NCBI RefSeq assembly: GCF_002850255.1
Contig: NZ_CP022522.1
Location: 438,097 to 502,096 of the forward strand
DNA from: Pseudoalteromonas sp. NC201
GTDB taxonomy: Bacteria; Pseudomonadota; Gammaproteobacteria; Enterobacterales; Alteromonadaceae
Reading direction: 5' to 3'
DNA: 64,000 nucleotides
The notes under the pieces are model-generated. The model was not told the origin of the DNA. It saw nothing but the letters and a program-made list of their open reading frames with translations, and made no database searches. A program made the position numbers and the translations under genes. This document shows positions 44,980 through 55,791 of the stretch, piece by piece. Position 1 is the first letter of the stretch. Each line of letters opens with the position of its first letter.

Positions 44980-47019
44980 ATGAGTAACCCATTAATCGGG
45001 CTAGAAGGATTGCCTCCTTTTTCGAAAATTAAGCCTGAACATATTGTTGAAGCATTAAAATCTGCCATTGCGCACTGTCGTGAAACTATCGACACTGTTT
45101 TAGCACAACCAAGCTATACGTGGGACAGTTTTGTACTGCCTTTAGAAGAGTCAGACGATAAATTGAATCGTATGTGGTCACCAGTCTCACATATGCACTC
45201 AGTAGTAAATTCAGAAGCGTTACGTAAAGCTTATGATGAGTGTCTGCCATTAATTTCTGAATATTCTACTTATGTTGGTCAGCACCAAGGGTTGTATGAA
45301 GCCTATAAAGCGGTAAAAGAATCGGTTGAATTTGGTAACTTAACGATTGCTCAACAGACCTCCGTAGATAATGCTCTACGTGATTTCCAATTGTCGGGCA
45401 TTGCACTTGAGCCAGTTAAGCAAAAGCGTTATGGCGAAATAGTGGCACGGCTGTCGGAGCTGGCATCAAAGTTTGGCAACAATGTAATGGATGCCACTCA
45501 GGCATGGCAAAAGCATATTACTGACGAGTCAGAATTAGCAGGGCTACCAGAGTCGGCTTTAGCGCTTGCCGCTCATACTGCTGAAGCCAAAGGATTAGAA
45601 GGCTGGGTATTTACGCTAGATTTCCCTTCATATCTTCCTGTGATGACTTACGCAGATAACCAAATGCTCCGTGAAGAGGCTTATCGTGCGTTTGTAACCC
45701 GTGCTTCTGATCAAGGGCCTAATGCTGGAGAGTTTGATAACTCAGCGATTATGCATGAAGCACTTACACTTAGACACGAACTGGCTCAGTTGCTTGGCTT
45801 TTCTAGTTTTGCAGAAAAATCACTGGCAACTAAAATGGCTGAGACACCAGAGCAAGTGTTTAAGTTTTTAAACGACCTTGCCGCTAAGTCAAAACCACAA
45901 GCCGAGCAAGAAGTGGCTGAACTACGAGACTTTGCGAATAAAGAACACGGTGTAAGTGAGCTAAAACCTTGGGATTACGCATATTATGGCGAAAAGTTAA
46001 AACAAGCTAAGTATGCGATTTCTGACGAAGCGCTACGCCCGTACTTCCCTGAGCATAAGGTACTTGCCGGTTTATTTGAAACCGTAAATCGCCTGTTTGG
46101 GATCCACGTGAGTGAAGTCAAAGACGTTGATACTTATCATCCTGATGTACGCTTTTTTGCTATTCATGATGATAAAGGTGAGTTGCGTGGTCATTTCTAT
46201 CTCGACCTATATGCTCGTGAACATAAGCGTGGTGGTGCCTGGATGGATGACTGCATGGGCCGAAAAGTACGCGCAAATGGTGAGTTGCAGACTCCTGTCG
46301 CTTATTTAGTGTGTAACTTTAATAAAGCTGTTGGCAATAAACCTGCGCTATTTACCCATAATGAAGTAACCACTTTATTCCATGAGTTTGGTCACGGTAT
46401 TCATCACATGCTAACGCAAGTAGATGCCGCGCCGGTTGCTGGTATTAATGGTGTGGCATGGGATGCGGTTGAGCTGCCAAGTCAGTTTTTAGAGAACTGG
46501 TGCTATGAAGAAGAAGCGCTGAACTTCATTTCAGGACACTATGAAACGGGTGAACCGTTACCAAAAGAAATGTTAGATAAGTTACTGGCGGCAAAGAACT
46601 TCCAATCAGCCATGCAAATGCTGCGGCAGTTGGAGTTTTCGTTGTTTGATTTTCATATTCACGCAGACTTTGAGCCAAACACGGATTGCCAAATTCAAGC
46701 AACGCTCAATGCGGTGCGTGAGCGCACAGCAGTTGTTAAAGCGCCTGAGTTTAACCGCTTCCAGCATAGCTTTAGCCACATTTTTGCTGGTGGCTATAGC
46801 GCGGGTTACTACTCTTATAAGTGGGCAGAAGTGTTGTCTGCGGATGCGTTTTCTAAGTTTGAAGAAGAAGGGATATTCAACCCACAAACCGGGCGTGAAT
46901 TTATGTATCACATTCTTGAAAAGGGTGGATCGGAAGCGCCAATGGTGCTGTTTACCCGCTTCCGTGGTCGAGAGCCAAAAGTGGATGCGTTACTACGCCA
47001 CAGCGGGATCGCCGCCTAG
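44980..47019 (+). CDS. prlC: Oligopeptidase A (M3 metallopeptidase)
   Basis: OpdA/PrlC degrades signal peptides and short peptides in the cytoplasm. The 679-residue protein has the M3 zinc site HEFGHGIHHML near residue 470, the N-terminal NPLIGLEGLPPFSKIKPEHI typical of PrlC, and conserved FSHIFAGGYSAGYYSYKWAEVLS near the C-terminus. I start at ATG 44980; GTG 44974 is possible but less likely. It is divergent from gorA. In E. coli prlC is followed by rsmJ; here a response-regulator gene lies between. Confidence 0.95.
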   Translation: MSNPLIGLEGLPPFSKIKPEHIVEALKSAIAHCRETIDTVLAQPSYTWDSFVLPLEESDDKLNRMWSPVSHMHSVVNSEALRKAYDECLPLISEYSTYVGQHQGLYEAYKAVKESVEFGNLTIAQQTSVDNALRDFQLSGIALEPVKQKRYGEIVARLSELASKFGNNVMDATQAWQKHITDESELAGLPESALALAAHTAEAKGLEGWVFTLDFPSYLPVMTYADNQMLREEAYRAFVTRASDQGPNAGEFDNSAIMHEALTLRHELAQLLGFSSFAEKSLATKMAETPEQVFKFLNDLAAKSKPQAEQEVAELRDFANKEHGVSELKPWDYAYYGEKLKQAKYAISDEALRPYFPEHKVLAGLFETVNRLFGIHVSEVKDVDTYHPDVRFFAIHDDKGELRGHFYLDLYAREHKRGGAWMDDCMGRKVRANGELQTPVAYLVCNFNKAVGNKPALFTHNEVTTLFHEFGHGIHHMLTQVDAAPVAGINGVAWDAVELPSQFLENWCYEEEALNFISGHYETGEPLPKEMLDKLLAAKNFQSAMQMLRQLEFSLFDFHIHADFEPNTDCQIQATLNAVRERTAVVKAPEFNRFQHSFSHIFAGGYSAGYYSYKWAEVLSADAFSKFEEEGIFNPQTGREFMYHILEKGGSEAPMVLFTRFRGREPKVDALLRHSGIAA

Positions 47020-47037
47020 TTATATTTCCACTCTAAG

Positions 47038-47063
47038 CGCCTTCTTCTGAAGGCGTTTTTTTT
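47038..47063 (+). terminator. Terminator after prlC
   Basis: Seven-bp stem (47038-47044 with 47049-47055), four-base loop, eight T. Confidence 0.92.
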
Positions 47064-47145
47064 GTCTTAGAAAGTGTGACTTTTTGTTAGCAAATTCAAT
47101 ATCTCTGACTATTCTATAAAGATATGAATTAATAGGGAAAGCCAC

Positions 47146-48297
47146 ATGACGAAACTGGTTCTTGCCATTGATGATGACAAACTCGTCCATCACATTGTTG
47201 ATGAGGCGCTATCGCGGACATGCAAAATATTACATGCGAAAAATGGTGAGGAAGGCTTGCGGTTGGCTAAAAAATATCGTCCGGATATTATCTTGCTTGA
47301 TGTCGAGATGCCAGGGCTGTCGGGCTTTGAGGTATGTGAGCAACTCAAAAAACTAGAGGACACTACAGAGATCCCTGTTATGTTTTTGTCTTCTCGTGCC
47401 GATATTTCAGAGCGAATGCGGGGCTATAACGCTGGTGCCGCAGACTATATAGTCAAACCTTTTAACGCTGAAGAGTTGTTAGCGCGTATTAATGTCCTTG
47501 ATGACTATCGAAAAATCTCGTCGCAGCTAAAACAAGATGTACAGCGCGCTCAAACCACAGCTGAAATAGCCATGACTGACTCTGGTGATATGGGCCGTAT
47601 AATGCGCTACGTTGGGCAGTCGTATCACGCGCATGATCTCAATACGTTGAGCGCTCATTTTTTAGAGTTTTTTATGCCGATGGAGCTCGATGTTGCGGTG
47701 GCTTTTTGGTATCACCAAGACGCGATGTTTTACTCCAGCGAGGGAGCGATCCAACCGATAGAGCAAGAGCTATTTGAGAAACACAAAGATAGCAGTCGTT
47801 TTGTTGATTTTGGTCGCAGAACCATAATTAACTATCCTAAAGTCTCTTTACTGATTAAGAACATGCCAGTGGACGATGTTGCCGTTTATGGTCGTTATAA
47901 AGATTTATTTCCGCACATACTGGAAGCCACTGATGCCAAAATCAGAGACATGGAAGTCAGTGAAGATGCACTTAAGAAAGTGGAGCATATAGGGCAAGTA
48001 TTTGCTGAGCTAAGCGATCATTTAAGCGGCGTTGGCGATCATTACAGTGGCAAAGTTGCTGAGTTTCAGACGGTGCTGGAAAGCGACAAGCTTGCAGTCT
48101 TAGAACCAAGTGAAAGAGAACGGTTGCAAGAACTCTATGAGCATTTCACTTATTTAAGCGATGAGCTAACCATAATTAAATATAAGTTAGGAGAAGTGAC
48201 TGAGGTACGTCAGCAGCTTATAGAGAGTTTAAACAAAATAGCGAAACCTTGGGGTGAGGATGAAGTGGCGTCGCAGGCTGATATTGAACTGTTTTAA
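47146..48297 (+). CDS. Response regulator with novel C-terminal region
   Basis: A 383-residue protein: receiver domain at 1-120 ([12 protein letters not shown] acidic pocket, Asp 52 phosphoacceptor, Lys 104 in VKPFN) and a helical C-terminal region of about 260 residues that resembles no output domain I know. That region contains a coiled-coil-like segment near residues 275-370. No DNA-binding, GGDEF or kinase motif is seen, so output is probably by protein contact. It lies between prlC and rsmJ, with a chemotaxis receptor nearby. Confidence 0.85.
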   Translation: MTKLVLAIDDDKLVHHIVDEALSRTCKILHAKNGEEGLRLAKKYRPDIILLDVEMPGLSGFEVCEQLKKLEDTTEIPVMFLSSRADISERMRGYNAGAADYIVKPFNAEELLARINVLDDYRKISSQLKQDVQRAQTTAEIAMTDSGDMGRIMRYVGQSYHAHDLNTLSAHFLEFFMPMELDVAVAFWYHQDAMFYSSEGAIQPIEQELFEKHKDSSRFVDFGRRTIINYPKVSLLIKNMPVDDVAVYGRYKDLFPHILEATDAKIRDMEVSEDALKKVEHIGQVFAELSDHLSGVGDHYSGKVAEFQTVLESDKLAVLEPSERERLQELYEHFTYLSDELTIIKYKLGEVTEVRQQLIESLNKIAKPWGEDEVASQADIELF

Positions 48298-48371
48298 GCC
48301 ACTGGATAATCAAAGACACTAGAAAGGGAAAGGGGTATACTGCCACGGTTGGTAACCCTTGGGAGCTTAGC

Positions 48372-49127
48372 TTGTATATTCACACCCCTTTTGAAGAAAA
48401 CAGATCCTACCTAGATACGCTAACTAAGCTGTTTAATTTATCCGCGCTTAATATTAACGAGGCGGAGTTTCAATTGGTTTATGATGAGCTAGGCTTACAA
48501 TTATTCAAAAAAGATGAACCAAAGCTCGGCGCTATCCGTGTTGATTTTGTGACTGGCGCAGTTGCTCATCGACGCAAATTTGGTGGTGGTAAAGGGCAAG
48601 CAATTGCAAAAGCGGTGGGCTTAAATAAAGGTGCTGTGCCTACGGTCTTGGATGCGACAGCAGGACTTGGACGCGATGCCTTTGTACTTGCGTCTATGGG
48701 TTGCAAAGTCGTGCTACACGAGCGTAACCCGGTAGTCGCAGCGTTGTTATACGATGGCTTGCAACGCGCCTATCAAGATGCTGAAATTGGCGAATGGGTA
48801 CAGTCAACTATGCGATTGGAATTTGGCTCCAGCCATGAATTGCTAGAGCAAGCGGGTTGGCGTCCAGATATAGTGTATCTTGATCCTATGTTCCCGCATC
48901 GTGAAAAATCGGCGCAAGTGAAAAAAGAAATGCGTGTATTCCAAGATTTAGTTGGCAATGACTTGGATGCGGACGCGCTTTTGCCTTTTGCTTTGCAGTT
49001 AGCCACAAAAAGGGTGGTGGTAAAACGTCCAGACTACGCTGGCTTCTTAAATGAAAAAACGCCAAGTATGCAAATAAAAACCAAGAAAAACCGCTTTGAC
49101 GTTTATGTTAATGCCGCAATGAAATAG
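48372..49127 (+). CDS. rsmJ: 16S rRNA (guanine-1516-N2)-methyltransferase RsmJ
   Basis: RsmJ methylates G1516 of 16S rRNA using S-adenosylmethionine. Conserved blocks are clear: [53 protein letters not shown] (SAM site), [11 protein letters not shown] and [27 protein letters not shown]. Start is TTG at 48372 with GGGAG just upstream; no ATG allows a full-length protein, and 251 residues is normal for the family. Confidence 0.95.
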   Translation: MYIHTPFEENRSYLDTLTKLFNLSALNINEAEFQLVYDELGLQLFKKDEPKLGAIRVDFVTGAVAHRRKFGGGKGQAIAKAVGLNKGAVPTVLDATAGLGRDAFVLASMGCKVVLHERNPVVAALLYDGLQRAYQDAEIGEWVQSTMRLEFGSSHELLEQAGWRPDIVYLDPMFPHREKSAQVKKEMRVFQDLVGNDLDADALLPFALQLATKRVVVKRPDYAGFLNEKTPSMQIKTKKNRFDVYVNAAMK

Positions 49128-49289
49128 CACACCACTACCTGATTTAATTTTGTGCAGCAGATATCTAGATGGATATACGCAAAAAGTATGGTTTTGTACT
49201 ATTGCACAGGAAAGGTAACCAGATTTAATCAAGTTGTCATAAATCCTTAATACTCTTGCGGAGCATTTTGATAAAGGGGTTGTGATTCT

Positions 49290-51212
49290 ATGCGCGTGTC
49301 TACTTTTACTCGGTTATTGGCAATATTATTGACGACAGCGAGTATTCTACTTGGGGTGAGTCTGTTTTGGGCGAGCCAAGTATTAACTGAACTTGATGCG
49401 CAAGACGCCGCTTACAATCAAGTTAAAAATGCGGTGATCATCGAGCTTGAGGGTACAGTAGAAGATTACTTGAGTGCGGGCGATAGCCAGTATTTAAATA
49501 AGGCCGATGAACAAATCAAAGCATTACAGCAAAGTGTAGAGCAGTTGCCACCTGCACTTGCTGAGCAACTTAAAACTAAACTCATACAACTACAACAAGA
49601 TATTGCAGGCAAATACCGTGCGCTCGGCAAGCTTTCTGGTAACGAACTTGCGTTGTTGGATAATGCGCTTAGGCAAATGTCAGGTTCAGCATCGAGTCTC
49701 GTTAAGTATGCAATCAAAGCACAAGATAGTGCTGCCAAAGAATCCTACTTTAATCTTGCTTCAGACTACTTTAGCGAAGTCTCGAATTTGAGCTTATATA
49801 CCTACCAATTAGTCATGGCTTACGAACTGCAGACCGAACAGAGTTTGATGTCGAGCTTAAGCCGGTTGCAGGATATTGCCGCGCGAATAGACCGACTCGA
49901 AAACTTAGGGGTAATGAGTGAGGTAGACGAAGACGAGCTGTTTTTAGGTGCCGAAGCCGAAGATTTAGCGCTAGAAATAAAAGCGGAGCTTGTGAGCTGG
50001 CCTAAACGTTTTGCCCGCGACTTAGAAAATACCTTACAGCAGTCGAAGCAACGCCAAGCTGGCATGCTAGCACTGCGAGGTGATATTAAAGCAATCTCAG
50101 AGAATATCCTACAAGCAGAAACCAACTTAAAAACAGAGCAGGCTGACGTAAAAACCAATGTGTTTATGCTGTTTGGTGTGGCCATTGGGTTACTCGTACT
50201 CCTTGCGGGTGGTGTGTATTTTGTACAGTTCAATCAAGTGTTAACTCCGCTAAGACAACTACGCGATGGCTTTGCTCAGCTAATCGAAAGCAATGAGTTA
50301 CGCAATATTGAAAGTAAAAACCAAGACACTGAAATTGGCGAAATTGCGAGTTACTTTAATCAGTTAATCGATAGGCAGCGAGCAGAAGCGGACGAACGCT
50401 CAGAAATGCTGAGTGTGATCAATACCTTTATGGAGGAGATGAACACTAACTTGGCGCAGATCTCTGCACAAGCTGGAGATACTTTTGAGCAAGTGGAGCA
50501 AAACCAAGCACAGCTTGACTCGCTTAGAGCGCTTGGGGCGGATGCCAATCAAATCAACGCGCAAGTTGCCGACAATGCCAATAACACCTTTGAAGCAATG
50601 ACACAAAGTGTGTCCTATGCGGATGCTATGTTGAGTGCTTCATCTACCACGCAAAAGCGGGTAGAGCAGGGATTGGAGAGCTTAAATGAATTACTTAATG
50701 GTGTTTCAGATGTAAGTAAAGTGATTGATATGATCAGCTCCATCGCAGAACAAACAAATCTACTCGCGCTCAACGCGGCGATTGAGTCGGCGCGCGCAGG
50801 TGAACATGGCCGTGGATTTGCGGTCGTTGCGGATGAAGTACGAAAGCTTGCACAGCAAACGCAAGCCTCACTGACTGATATCCACCAGCAATTAAATGTT
50901 TTGAGTGATAATTCAAACAAAGTATCGACACAAATCTCGGCTTTGGCAGATGAGGCACAGCAGCAAACTGGTCATGCACAAGAGTTGAAACGCAATTCAG
51001 AAGGTGTGGCAGAGAGCGCACAGAGCGCCAACCAAGTTGCCGCCCATGCAATGGATCTTGCCAATCAACAATCAGACCTCTTAGATACCTTTGGCCACGC
51101 TATGGATAGTATGAAAGGTCAGGTTAATAGCTCACATGAGCAAGTGCAACAAATCCAGCAAAGCCTTAAAGAGAAAATACGGGAGATTAGGGGTACCTTA
51201 GGCCTGCGGTAA
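49290..51212 (+). CDS. Methyl-accepting chemotaxis protein
   Basis: A 640-residue transmembrane chemoreceptor. The first membrane helix is at about 8-30, a helical periplasmic sensor at 31-290, the second membrane helix at about 292-315, HAMP at 316-370 and the cytoplasmic signalling domain to the end with the hairpin tip [39 protein letters not shown] near 485-523. The ligand is unknown. AAGGGG precedes the ATG. No che genes are adjacent. Confidence 0.95.
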   Translation: MRVSTFTRLLAILLTTASILLGVSLFWASQVLTELDAQDAAYNQVKNAVIIELEGTVEDYLSAGDSQYLNKADEQIKALQQSVEQLPPALAEQLKTKLIQLQQDIAGKYRALGKLSGNELALLDNALRQMSGSASSLVKYAIKAQDSAAKESYFNLASDYFSEVSNLSLYTYQLVMAYELQTEQSLMSSLSRLQDIAARIDRLENLGVMSEVDEDELFLGAEAEDLALEIKAELVSWPKRFARDLENTLQQSKQRQAGMLALRGDIKAISENILQAETNLKTEQADVKTNVFMLFGVAIGLLVLLAGGVYFVQFNQVLTPLRQLRDGFAQLIESNELRNIESKNQDTEIGEIASYFNQLIDRQRAEADERSEMLSVINTFMEEMNTNLAQISAQAGDTFEQVEQNQAQLDSLRALGADANQINAQVADNANNTFEAMTQSVSYADAMLSASSTTQKRVEQGLESLNELLNGVSDVSKVIDMISSIAEQTNLLALNAAIESARAGEHGRGFAVVADEVRKLAQQTQASLTDIHQQLNVLSDNSNKVSTQISALADEAQQQTGHAQELKRNSEGVAESAQSANQVAAHAMDLANQQSDLLDTFGHAMDSMKGQVNSSHEQVQQIQQSLKEKIREIRGTLGLR

Positions 51213-51225
51213 TCAGGATTGTGCC

Positions 51226-51749
51226 GTAGGTCGAGATTTATCTCGACAGCATAAGCTGAAACGTCGGAGCCGCTTCACGCGGCGAGCAGTTAAAAGATCG
51301 CGAGGTAAACTCATTCCCACCAGCGCGTTTTGTAGGTCGAGATTTATCTCGACTGCTGCAAGCTGAAACGTCGGAGCCGTTTCACGCGGCGAGCAGTTAA
51401 AAGATCGCGAGGTAAACTCGTTCCCACCAGCGCGTTTTGTAGGTCGAGATTTATCTCGACAGCATAAGCTGAAACGTAGGAGCCGCTTCACGCGGCGAGC
51501 AGTTAAAAGCTCGCGAGGTAAACTCGTTCCCACCAGCGCGTTTTGTAGGTCGAGATTTATCTCGATAGCATAAGCTAAAACGTAGGAGCCGCTTCACGCG
51601 GCGAGCAGTTAAAAGATCGCGAGGTAAACTCGTTCCCACCAGCGCGTTTTGTAGGTCGAGATTTATCTCGACTGCTGCAAGCTGAAACGTCGGAGCCGCT
51701 TCACGCGGCGAGCAGTTACAAGATCGCGAGGTAAACTCGTTCCCACAAA
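51226..51749. repeat. Five tandem copies of a ~106-bp palindrome-rich repeat
   Basis: Repeat units begin with GTAGGTCGAGATTTATCTCG at about 51226, 51332, 51439, 51545 and 51651. Each unit has three dyads: GTCGAGATTTATCTCGAC, the GCCGC...GCGGC hairpin in the middle, and GATCGCGAGG...CTCGTTCCCAC. Copies differ at a few positions (CAGCATAAGC versus CTGCTGCAAGC; CGTAGG versus CGTCGG). It reads as a REP-like array, not as CRISPR. Open frames on the minus strand here are repeat artefacts. Confidence 0.92.
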
Positions 51750-51761
51750 CTAAACTCGAAA

Positions 51762-51789
51762 TAATTAAAAAAGGCCGCAAATGCGGCCT
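51762..51789 (-). terminator. Terminator of the S8 protease gene
   Basis: Eight-bp GC-rich stem (51772-51779 with 51782-51789), two-base loop, five T on the minus strand. Confidence 0.88.
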
Positions 51790-51833
51790 CTCGTAGGGGA
51801 AAGAAGACTCAATCTGAGCCTACTAATTTTTGC

Positions 51834-53984
51834 TTATGGCTTGTACTGCGCGTCTAACGTTAGGCCAGAGAACGTACGGTAAGCATTAACGCTTAAGTGC
51901 CATGTACCCGCTTGCGGATTAGTGATAACACAAGTCTCGGTATTACCATTTTCATATGGACGACAGTCATAGCTGCTTGCTGTAGGTTGAGAGCCAAACT
52001 TAACGAATAAGTCAGCGTCACCTGAGCCACCAAATGTTTTTACGGTGAAGTCGCTCATTCCCTCAGGCACTTCGATTGTGTAGTGAACCCACTGACCGCT
52101 TGACGCTGAAATATCTTCAACGGTACCGCCACCTGCTTGTGGACCACCTGTGCTAGAGCCTGAAGTTGCAGCAACTAAGCTTACGCCTGAATAAGCTTTA
52201 TAACCGTTAATCATTACATGGTATGTACCAGCTTGAGGTGCGTCAAAGCTACAAACTTCGGCATTACCGCCTTCATAAGGACGACAGTCATAGCTGCTTG
52301 AAGTTGGTTGACTGCCAAGCTTTACATAAAGGTCAGCATCACCAGTACCACCGCTCATCGTGAAGGTAACATTGGTTTTACCTGCAGGTACATCAAAAGT
52401 GAAGAACTGATCACTACCAGCTGCACCACTTAAGCCTGTTTTCGCTACACCATCTTCAAGTGTATTACCTGTAGGTGGCGTGACAACATCGCCTAAAGCT
52501 TCATTTACTGCAGCGGCTGCATCAACAACACCTGTACCACAGTTTGAACAGCTACCAGCGAAGCTACGTGTAGTGTTTTTCAAGATAGTTTCTACTTCGT
52601 CAGGCGTAGCAGATGGTTTTGCTTGCTTGATTAGCGCTGCAACACCCGCAACGTGAGGTGCCGCCATAGACGTACCTTGTGAGTAGTGGTAGCTATCATT
52701 TGAAGGTGCACCAGAGCCTGAGTTATGGGTAGATAGGATACCTTCAGGATCATTCGCAAAACTTTGTGCGCCACCCGGAGCGGCAACGTCGATGTTTGCA
52801 CCATAGTTTGAGTAATAAGCTCGGCTACCATCACGACCTACAGATGCTACGTTTACTACGCCATTACAGTTACCTGGGTTGTAGTTTGCTGAGTTATCGT
52901 TGTCGTTACCTGCCGCAATAACAATGACTGTACCGTTGTTACGTGCTTGGTTGATTGCATTTTGTGTAGTTGCGCTACATGCACCGCCACCACCTAAACT
53001 CATGTTGATAACATCAGCTGGGTTAGCATTTGCAGGCACACCAGATACCGAGCCACCAGATGCCCATATGATGCCGTCAGCGATGTCAGAAGTTAAGCCA
53101 CCGCATTTACCAAGAACACGTACAGGCACTACTTTAGCGTCGTAAGCAACACCAGCTACACCTTCGCCATTATTTGTTACTGCAGCAACCGTTCCCGCTA
53201 CGTGCGTACCATGCCAGCTTGAGTCTTGATCTGCGCGTGGCACAGGTTGACCTGAAGAGTCAGTTCCACACTCACCGCGAGTGACCGCATCACCAGGGTC
53301 ACGAGCATCGTTGTCACGTGCGCCACCATCGTTAGCAACAAAGGTATTAGAGATCATGTCATAGCCAGGCAGAATGTTGGCATCTAAGTCTAAATGTGGG
53401 CGATAACCTGTATCTAGTACCGCAACTACCACACCTTGACCTGTCGCTTTATCCCACGCAGCTGGGGCATTAATACCAGCAGCAGCTTCGTAGTAATGCC
53501 ATTGATCGTTATAACGCGGATCGTTAGGCGTTGCGAATGGCTTTAACATTTGGTCAATTTCGATGTATTCAACATTACCAGAAGCCATCACTTCGTTCAT
53601 GAACGCCTGTGCTTCTTTTGCTGAAAGCTTTTTGTCAGCACGCATAACGTGGTGATTGCTAAGTGCCATTGGGCGTACGTACTTAGCGCGAGCACTCGCT
53701 TTGCTGCTCTTAAAGCCTTGTACAAAGCTTTCTGCACGCTGTTGCATTTTAGCAGGAGCAAGATCTGCAGCTGAAAGGCTAATCATTTGTGAACTAGCAT
53801 CTTTGTACTTGATGATGAACTGTGTACCAAGCGTGCTTTGTGATGATAGTTTTTGTGCCGTTGCTGCAAGTGCTGCATCTTGACCGATTGATTGTGTTGG
53901 TGCGGCTGTAACTGCTGTTGCAGTGAATAATGTACTCACTGCGATGCTTAGTGCAGCGCGCTTAAAGTTTTTATTGATTGTCAT
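51834..53984 (-). CDS. Secreted subtilisin-like serine protease (S8) with two PPC domains
   Basis: A 716-residue extracellular protease. Signal peptide 1-28 (ending AVTAA), I9-type propeptide about 45-150, peptidase S8 domain about 165-490 with Asp 191 (AVLDTGY), His 258 (SSWHGTHVAG), the oxyanion Asn 360 (AAGN) and Ser 439 (GTSMAAPHVAG). Two bacterial prepeptidase C-terminal (PPC) domains follow at about 505-605 and 620-716, each with SGGxGDADLYVKxGSQPT and YDCRPYE. This layout matches deep-sea and seafood-spoilage proteases of Pseudoalteromonas/Alteromonas. The C-terminal PPCs are usually cleaved off on maturation. Confidence 0.95.
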   Translation of the reverse strand: MTINKNFKRAALSIAVSTLFTATAVTAAPTQSIGQDAALAATAQKLSSQSTLGTQFIIKYKDASSQMISLSAADLAPAKMQQRAESFVQGFKSSKASARAKYVRPMALSNHHVMRADKKLSAKEAQAFMNEVMASGNVEYIEIDQMLKPFATPNDPRYNDQWHYYEAAAGINAPAAWDKATGQGVVVAVLDTGYRPHLDLDANILPGYDMISNTFVANDGGARDNDARDPGDAVTRGECGTDSSGQPVPRADQDSSWHGTHVAGTVAAVTNNGEGVAGVAYDAKVVPVRVLGKCGGLTSDIADGIIWASGGSVSGVPANANPADVINMSLGGGGACSATTQNAINQARNNGTVIVIAAGNDNDNSANYNPGNCNGVVNVASVGRDGSRAYYSNYGANIDVAAPGGAQSFANDPEGILSTHNSGSGAPSNDSYHYSQGTSMAAPHVAGVAALIKQAKPSATPDEVETILKNTTRSFAGSCSNCGTGVVDAAAAVNEALGDVVTPPTGNTLEDGVAKTGLSGAAGSDQFFTFDVPAGKTNVTFTMSGGTGDADLYVKLGSQPTSSSYDCRPYEGGNAEVCSFDAPQAGTYHVMINGYKAYSGVSLVAATSGSSTGGPQAGGGTVEDISASSGQWVHYTIEVPEGMSDFTVKTFGGSGDADLFVKFGSQPTASSYDCRPYENGNTETCVITNPQAGTWHLSVNAYRTFSGLTLDAQYKP

Positions 53985-54528
53985 AATGTTTCCCTAGTTT
54001 CTAACTTGTTGTTCAGCTGTTAATAAAAAGCTGATGGTCAGTGAAAGTAAACTCATGGTTAAAAAAAAGAAAGCGCTGTTTTGTTATTTGCACTAATTTT
54101 TTAGTTATATGTGGACGGATAAATGGCTATAAAAAATTCTTATTGTATTGTTTTTAATCGATATTTTTCATTTTTGTGAGAGAGCGAATAAATTTCAGTT
54201 ACATTGTAAATGACTGTAAACAAAATAGTGTTTTTAACTTTGTGAAGCATTTGTAGCCAGTAGAGTGGGAGTTTGGTTAGTGCTAAAGGTTGGTTTTATT
54301 TTATTATTACAATCTTATTTTCTTGTTTTTTAAGGTTTGAGAAATGATAGTGCTGACATAATGTTTACAAGTGTTTAAAAGGTATGCGAGTTGCTTCTTC
54401 TATTCGTCGCTGTGATTAGATAAAGAATCTAGGTATAATTTTCGCTTGGTCGCTATTTTGCCGTTTAAAGCTAAACTGTTGGCAAAACGGTAAGTGTAGA
54501 AATCTTAGATAAAAAGTTGAGTGAGTTT
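53985..54528. other. Long AT-rich intergenic region between divergent genes
   Basis: About 540 bases, mostly A/T, holding the 5' regions of the S8 protease (minus) and the BaiN-type flavoprotein (plus). No gene or clear operator is recognisable; several T-rich runs occur near 54110-54180 and 54290-54330. Confidence 0.5.
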
Positions 54529-55716
54529 ATGCAACAAATAGAGGTGGTCGTTATCGGCGCAGGTGCTGCTGGATTGATGTGTGCTGCACAGGCTGGATAC
54601 CGAGGGCGACAAGTTGCAGTGGTTGATATGGGGAAAAAGCCTGGCCGTAAAATTTTGATCAGTGGTGGTGGCCGCTGTAACTTTACCAACGAAAATGCGT
54701 CACCTGCTAACTATCTATGTAAAAACCCACACTTTGTAAAGTCGTGTTTGAGCCGCTATACCCAACATGATTTTATTGAATTGGTAGACCGCCATGGCCT
54801 TGCATACCACCACAAAACACTTGGACAATTGTTTTGCGACAATAGCGCGCAAGACATTGTAGATATTCTTCTTACCGAATGTGACTGGGCGGGCGTGTCA
54901 CTCCATTTACGTCAAGAAGTATTAGCGGTTGAGCATCAAAGCGATGGCCGCTACTTAGTCAAAACCACAACTCAAACCTTCAACTGCGAGTCAGTGGTGA
55001 TTGCCGCTGGTGGCCTAACCATGCCAAAACTTGGCGCAACGCCAATCGGCTACAAAATAGCGGAGCAATTTGGCTTAACGGTATTACCAACCACGGCAGC
55101 GCTTGTACCATTTACACTCCATGATCACGACAAAGCACGCTTTGATGGTTTGTCTGGTATTAGCGTAGATAGCCTAGTGACCAGCGAAAGCGGTATCCAA
55201 TTTAGAGAAAATATTCTCTTTACCCACAGAGGCTTATCTGGCCCCGCAATTTTGCAGATCAGCTCATTTTGGAAAGCAGGTGAGTTTGTTAGCATCAATT
55301 TACTACCTGACTTAGATGTGCAAGCACAACTCCATGACTGGCGTAGTGAGCAAGGGCAAAAGAGCCTGAAGAACTTGCTTTCGACCATCTTACCAAAGCG
55401 CTTTATTGAGGCCTTAATCAGCGACGGCAGCATCCCAGATAAAAACGCCAACCAACTCAGCCACACAGAGATTGAAAAACTGACAGAAACCCTCACTAGC
55501 TGGAAAATAAAACCAAATGGCACAGAGGGTTATCGCACCGCAGAGGTTACGTTAGGTGGTGTAGATACCGACGAATTAAGCTCAAAAACTTTCGAAGCTA
55601 AAAAACAAAAAGGCCTGTACTTTATCGGCGAAGTAACCGATGTCACCGGATGGCTCGGGGGCTATAACTTCCAATACGCATGGAGCTCCGGCTGGGCATG
55701 CGGACAGGCTTGTTAG
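54529..55716 (+). CDS. NAD(P)/FAD-dependent oxidoreductase, HI0933/YhiN (BaiN) family
   Basis: A 395-residue flavoprotein of the HI0933 family. It has the dinucleotide-binding start VVVIGAGAAGLMCAAQAGYRGR, then GKKPGRKILISGGGRCNFTNEN and the C-terminal GLYFIGEVTDVTGWLGGYNFQYAWSSGWACGQ. The physiological substrate is unknown for most members. ATG 54529 is chosen over TTG 54517 because it gives the family-typical N-terminus. It is the last gene before the restriction operon, which converges on it. Confidence 0.93.
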   Translation: MQQIEVVVIGAGAAGLMCAAQAGYRGRQVAVVDMGKKPGRKILISGGGRCNFTNENASPANYLCKNPHFVKSCLSRYTQHDFIELVDRHGLAYHHKTLGQLFCDNSAQDIVDILLTECDWAGVSLHLRQEVLAVEHQSDGRYLVKTTTQTFNCESVVIAAGGLTMPKLGATPIGYKIAEQFGLTVLPTTAALVPFTLHDHDKARFDGLSGISVDSLVTSESGIQFRENILFTHRGLSGPAILQISSFWKAGEFVSINLLPDLDVQAQLHDWRSEQGQKSLKNLLSTILPKRFIEALISDGSIPDKNANQLSHTEIEKLTETLTSWKIKPNGTEGYRTAEVTLGGVDTDELSSKTFEAKKQKGLYFIGEVTDVTGWLGGYNFQYAWSSGWACGQAC

Positions 55717-55791
55717 ATGTATTCTGTATAGTAAAAGAGACAATTTAATAAAATGTGAAAGTGTTGATTAGTTTGTCTCGTTTTAAGTTCA

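Noticed and set aside
51226..51749. Tandem array considered as CRISPR
   Set aside because: The units are directly adjacent, each about 106 bp and nearly identical throughout, with no unique spacers and no cas genes.
51213..51780. Minus-strand open frames of 106 and 109 codons within the tandem repeat block
   Set aside because: They are repetitive translations of the ~106-bp units with no start signal and no protein-like composition.
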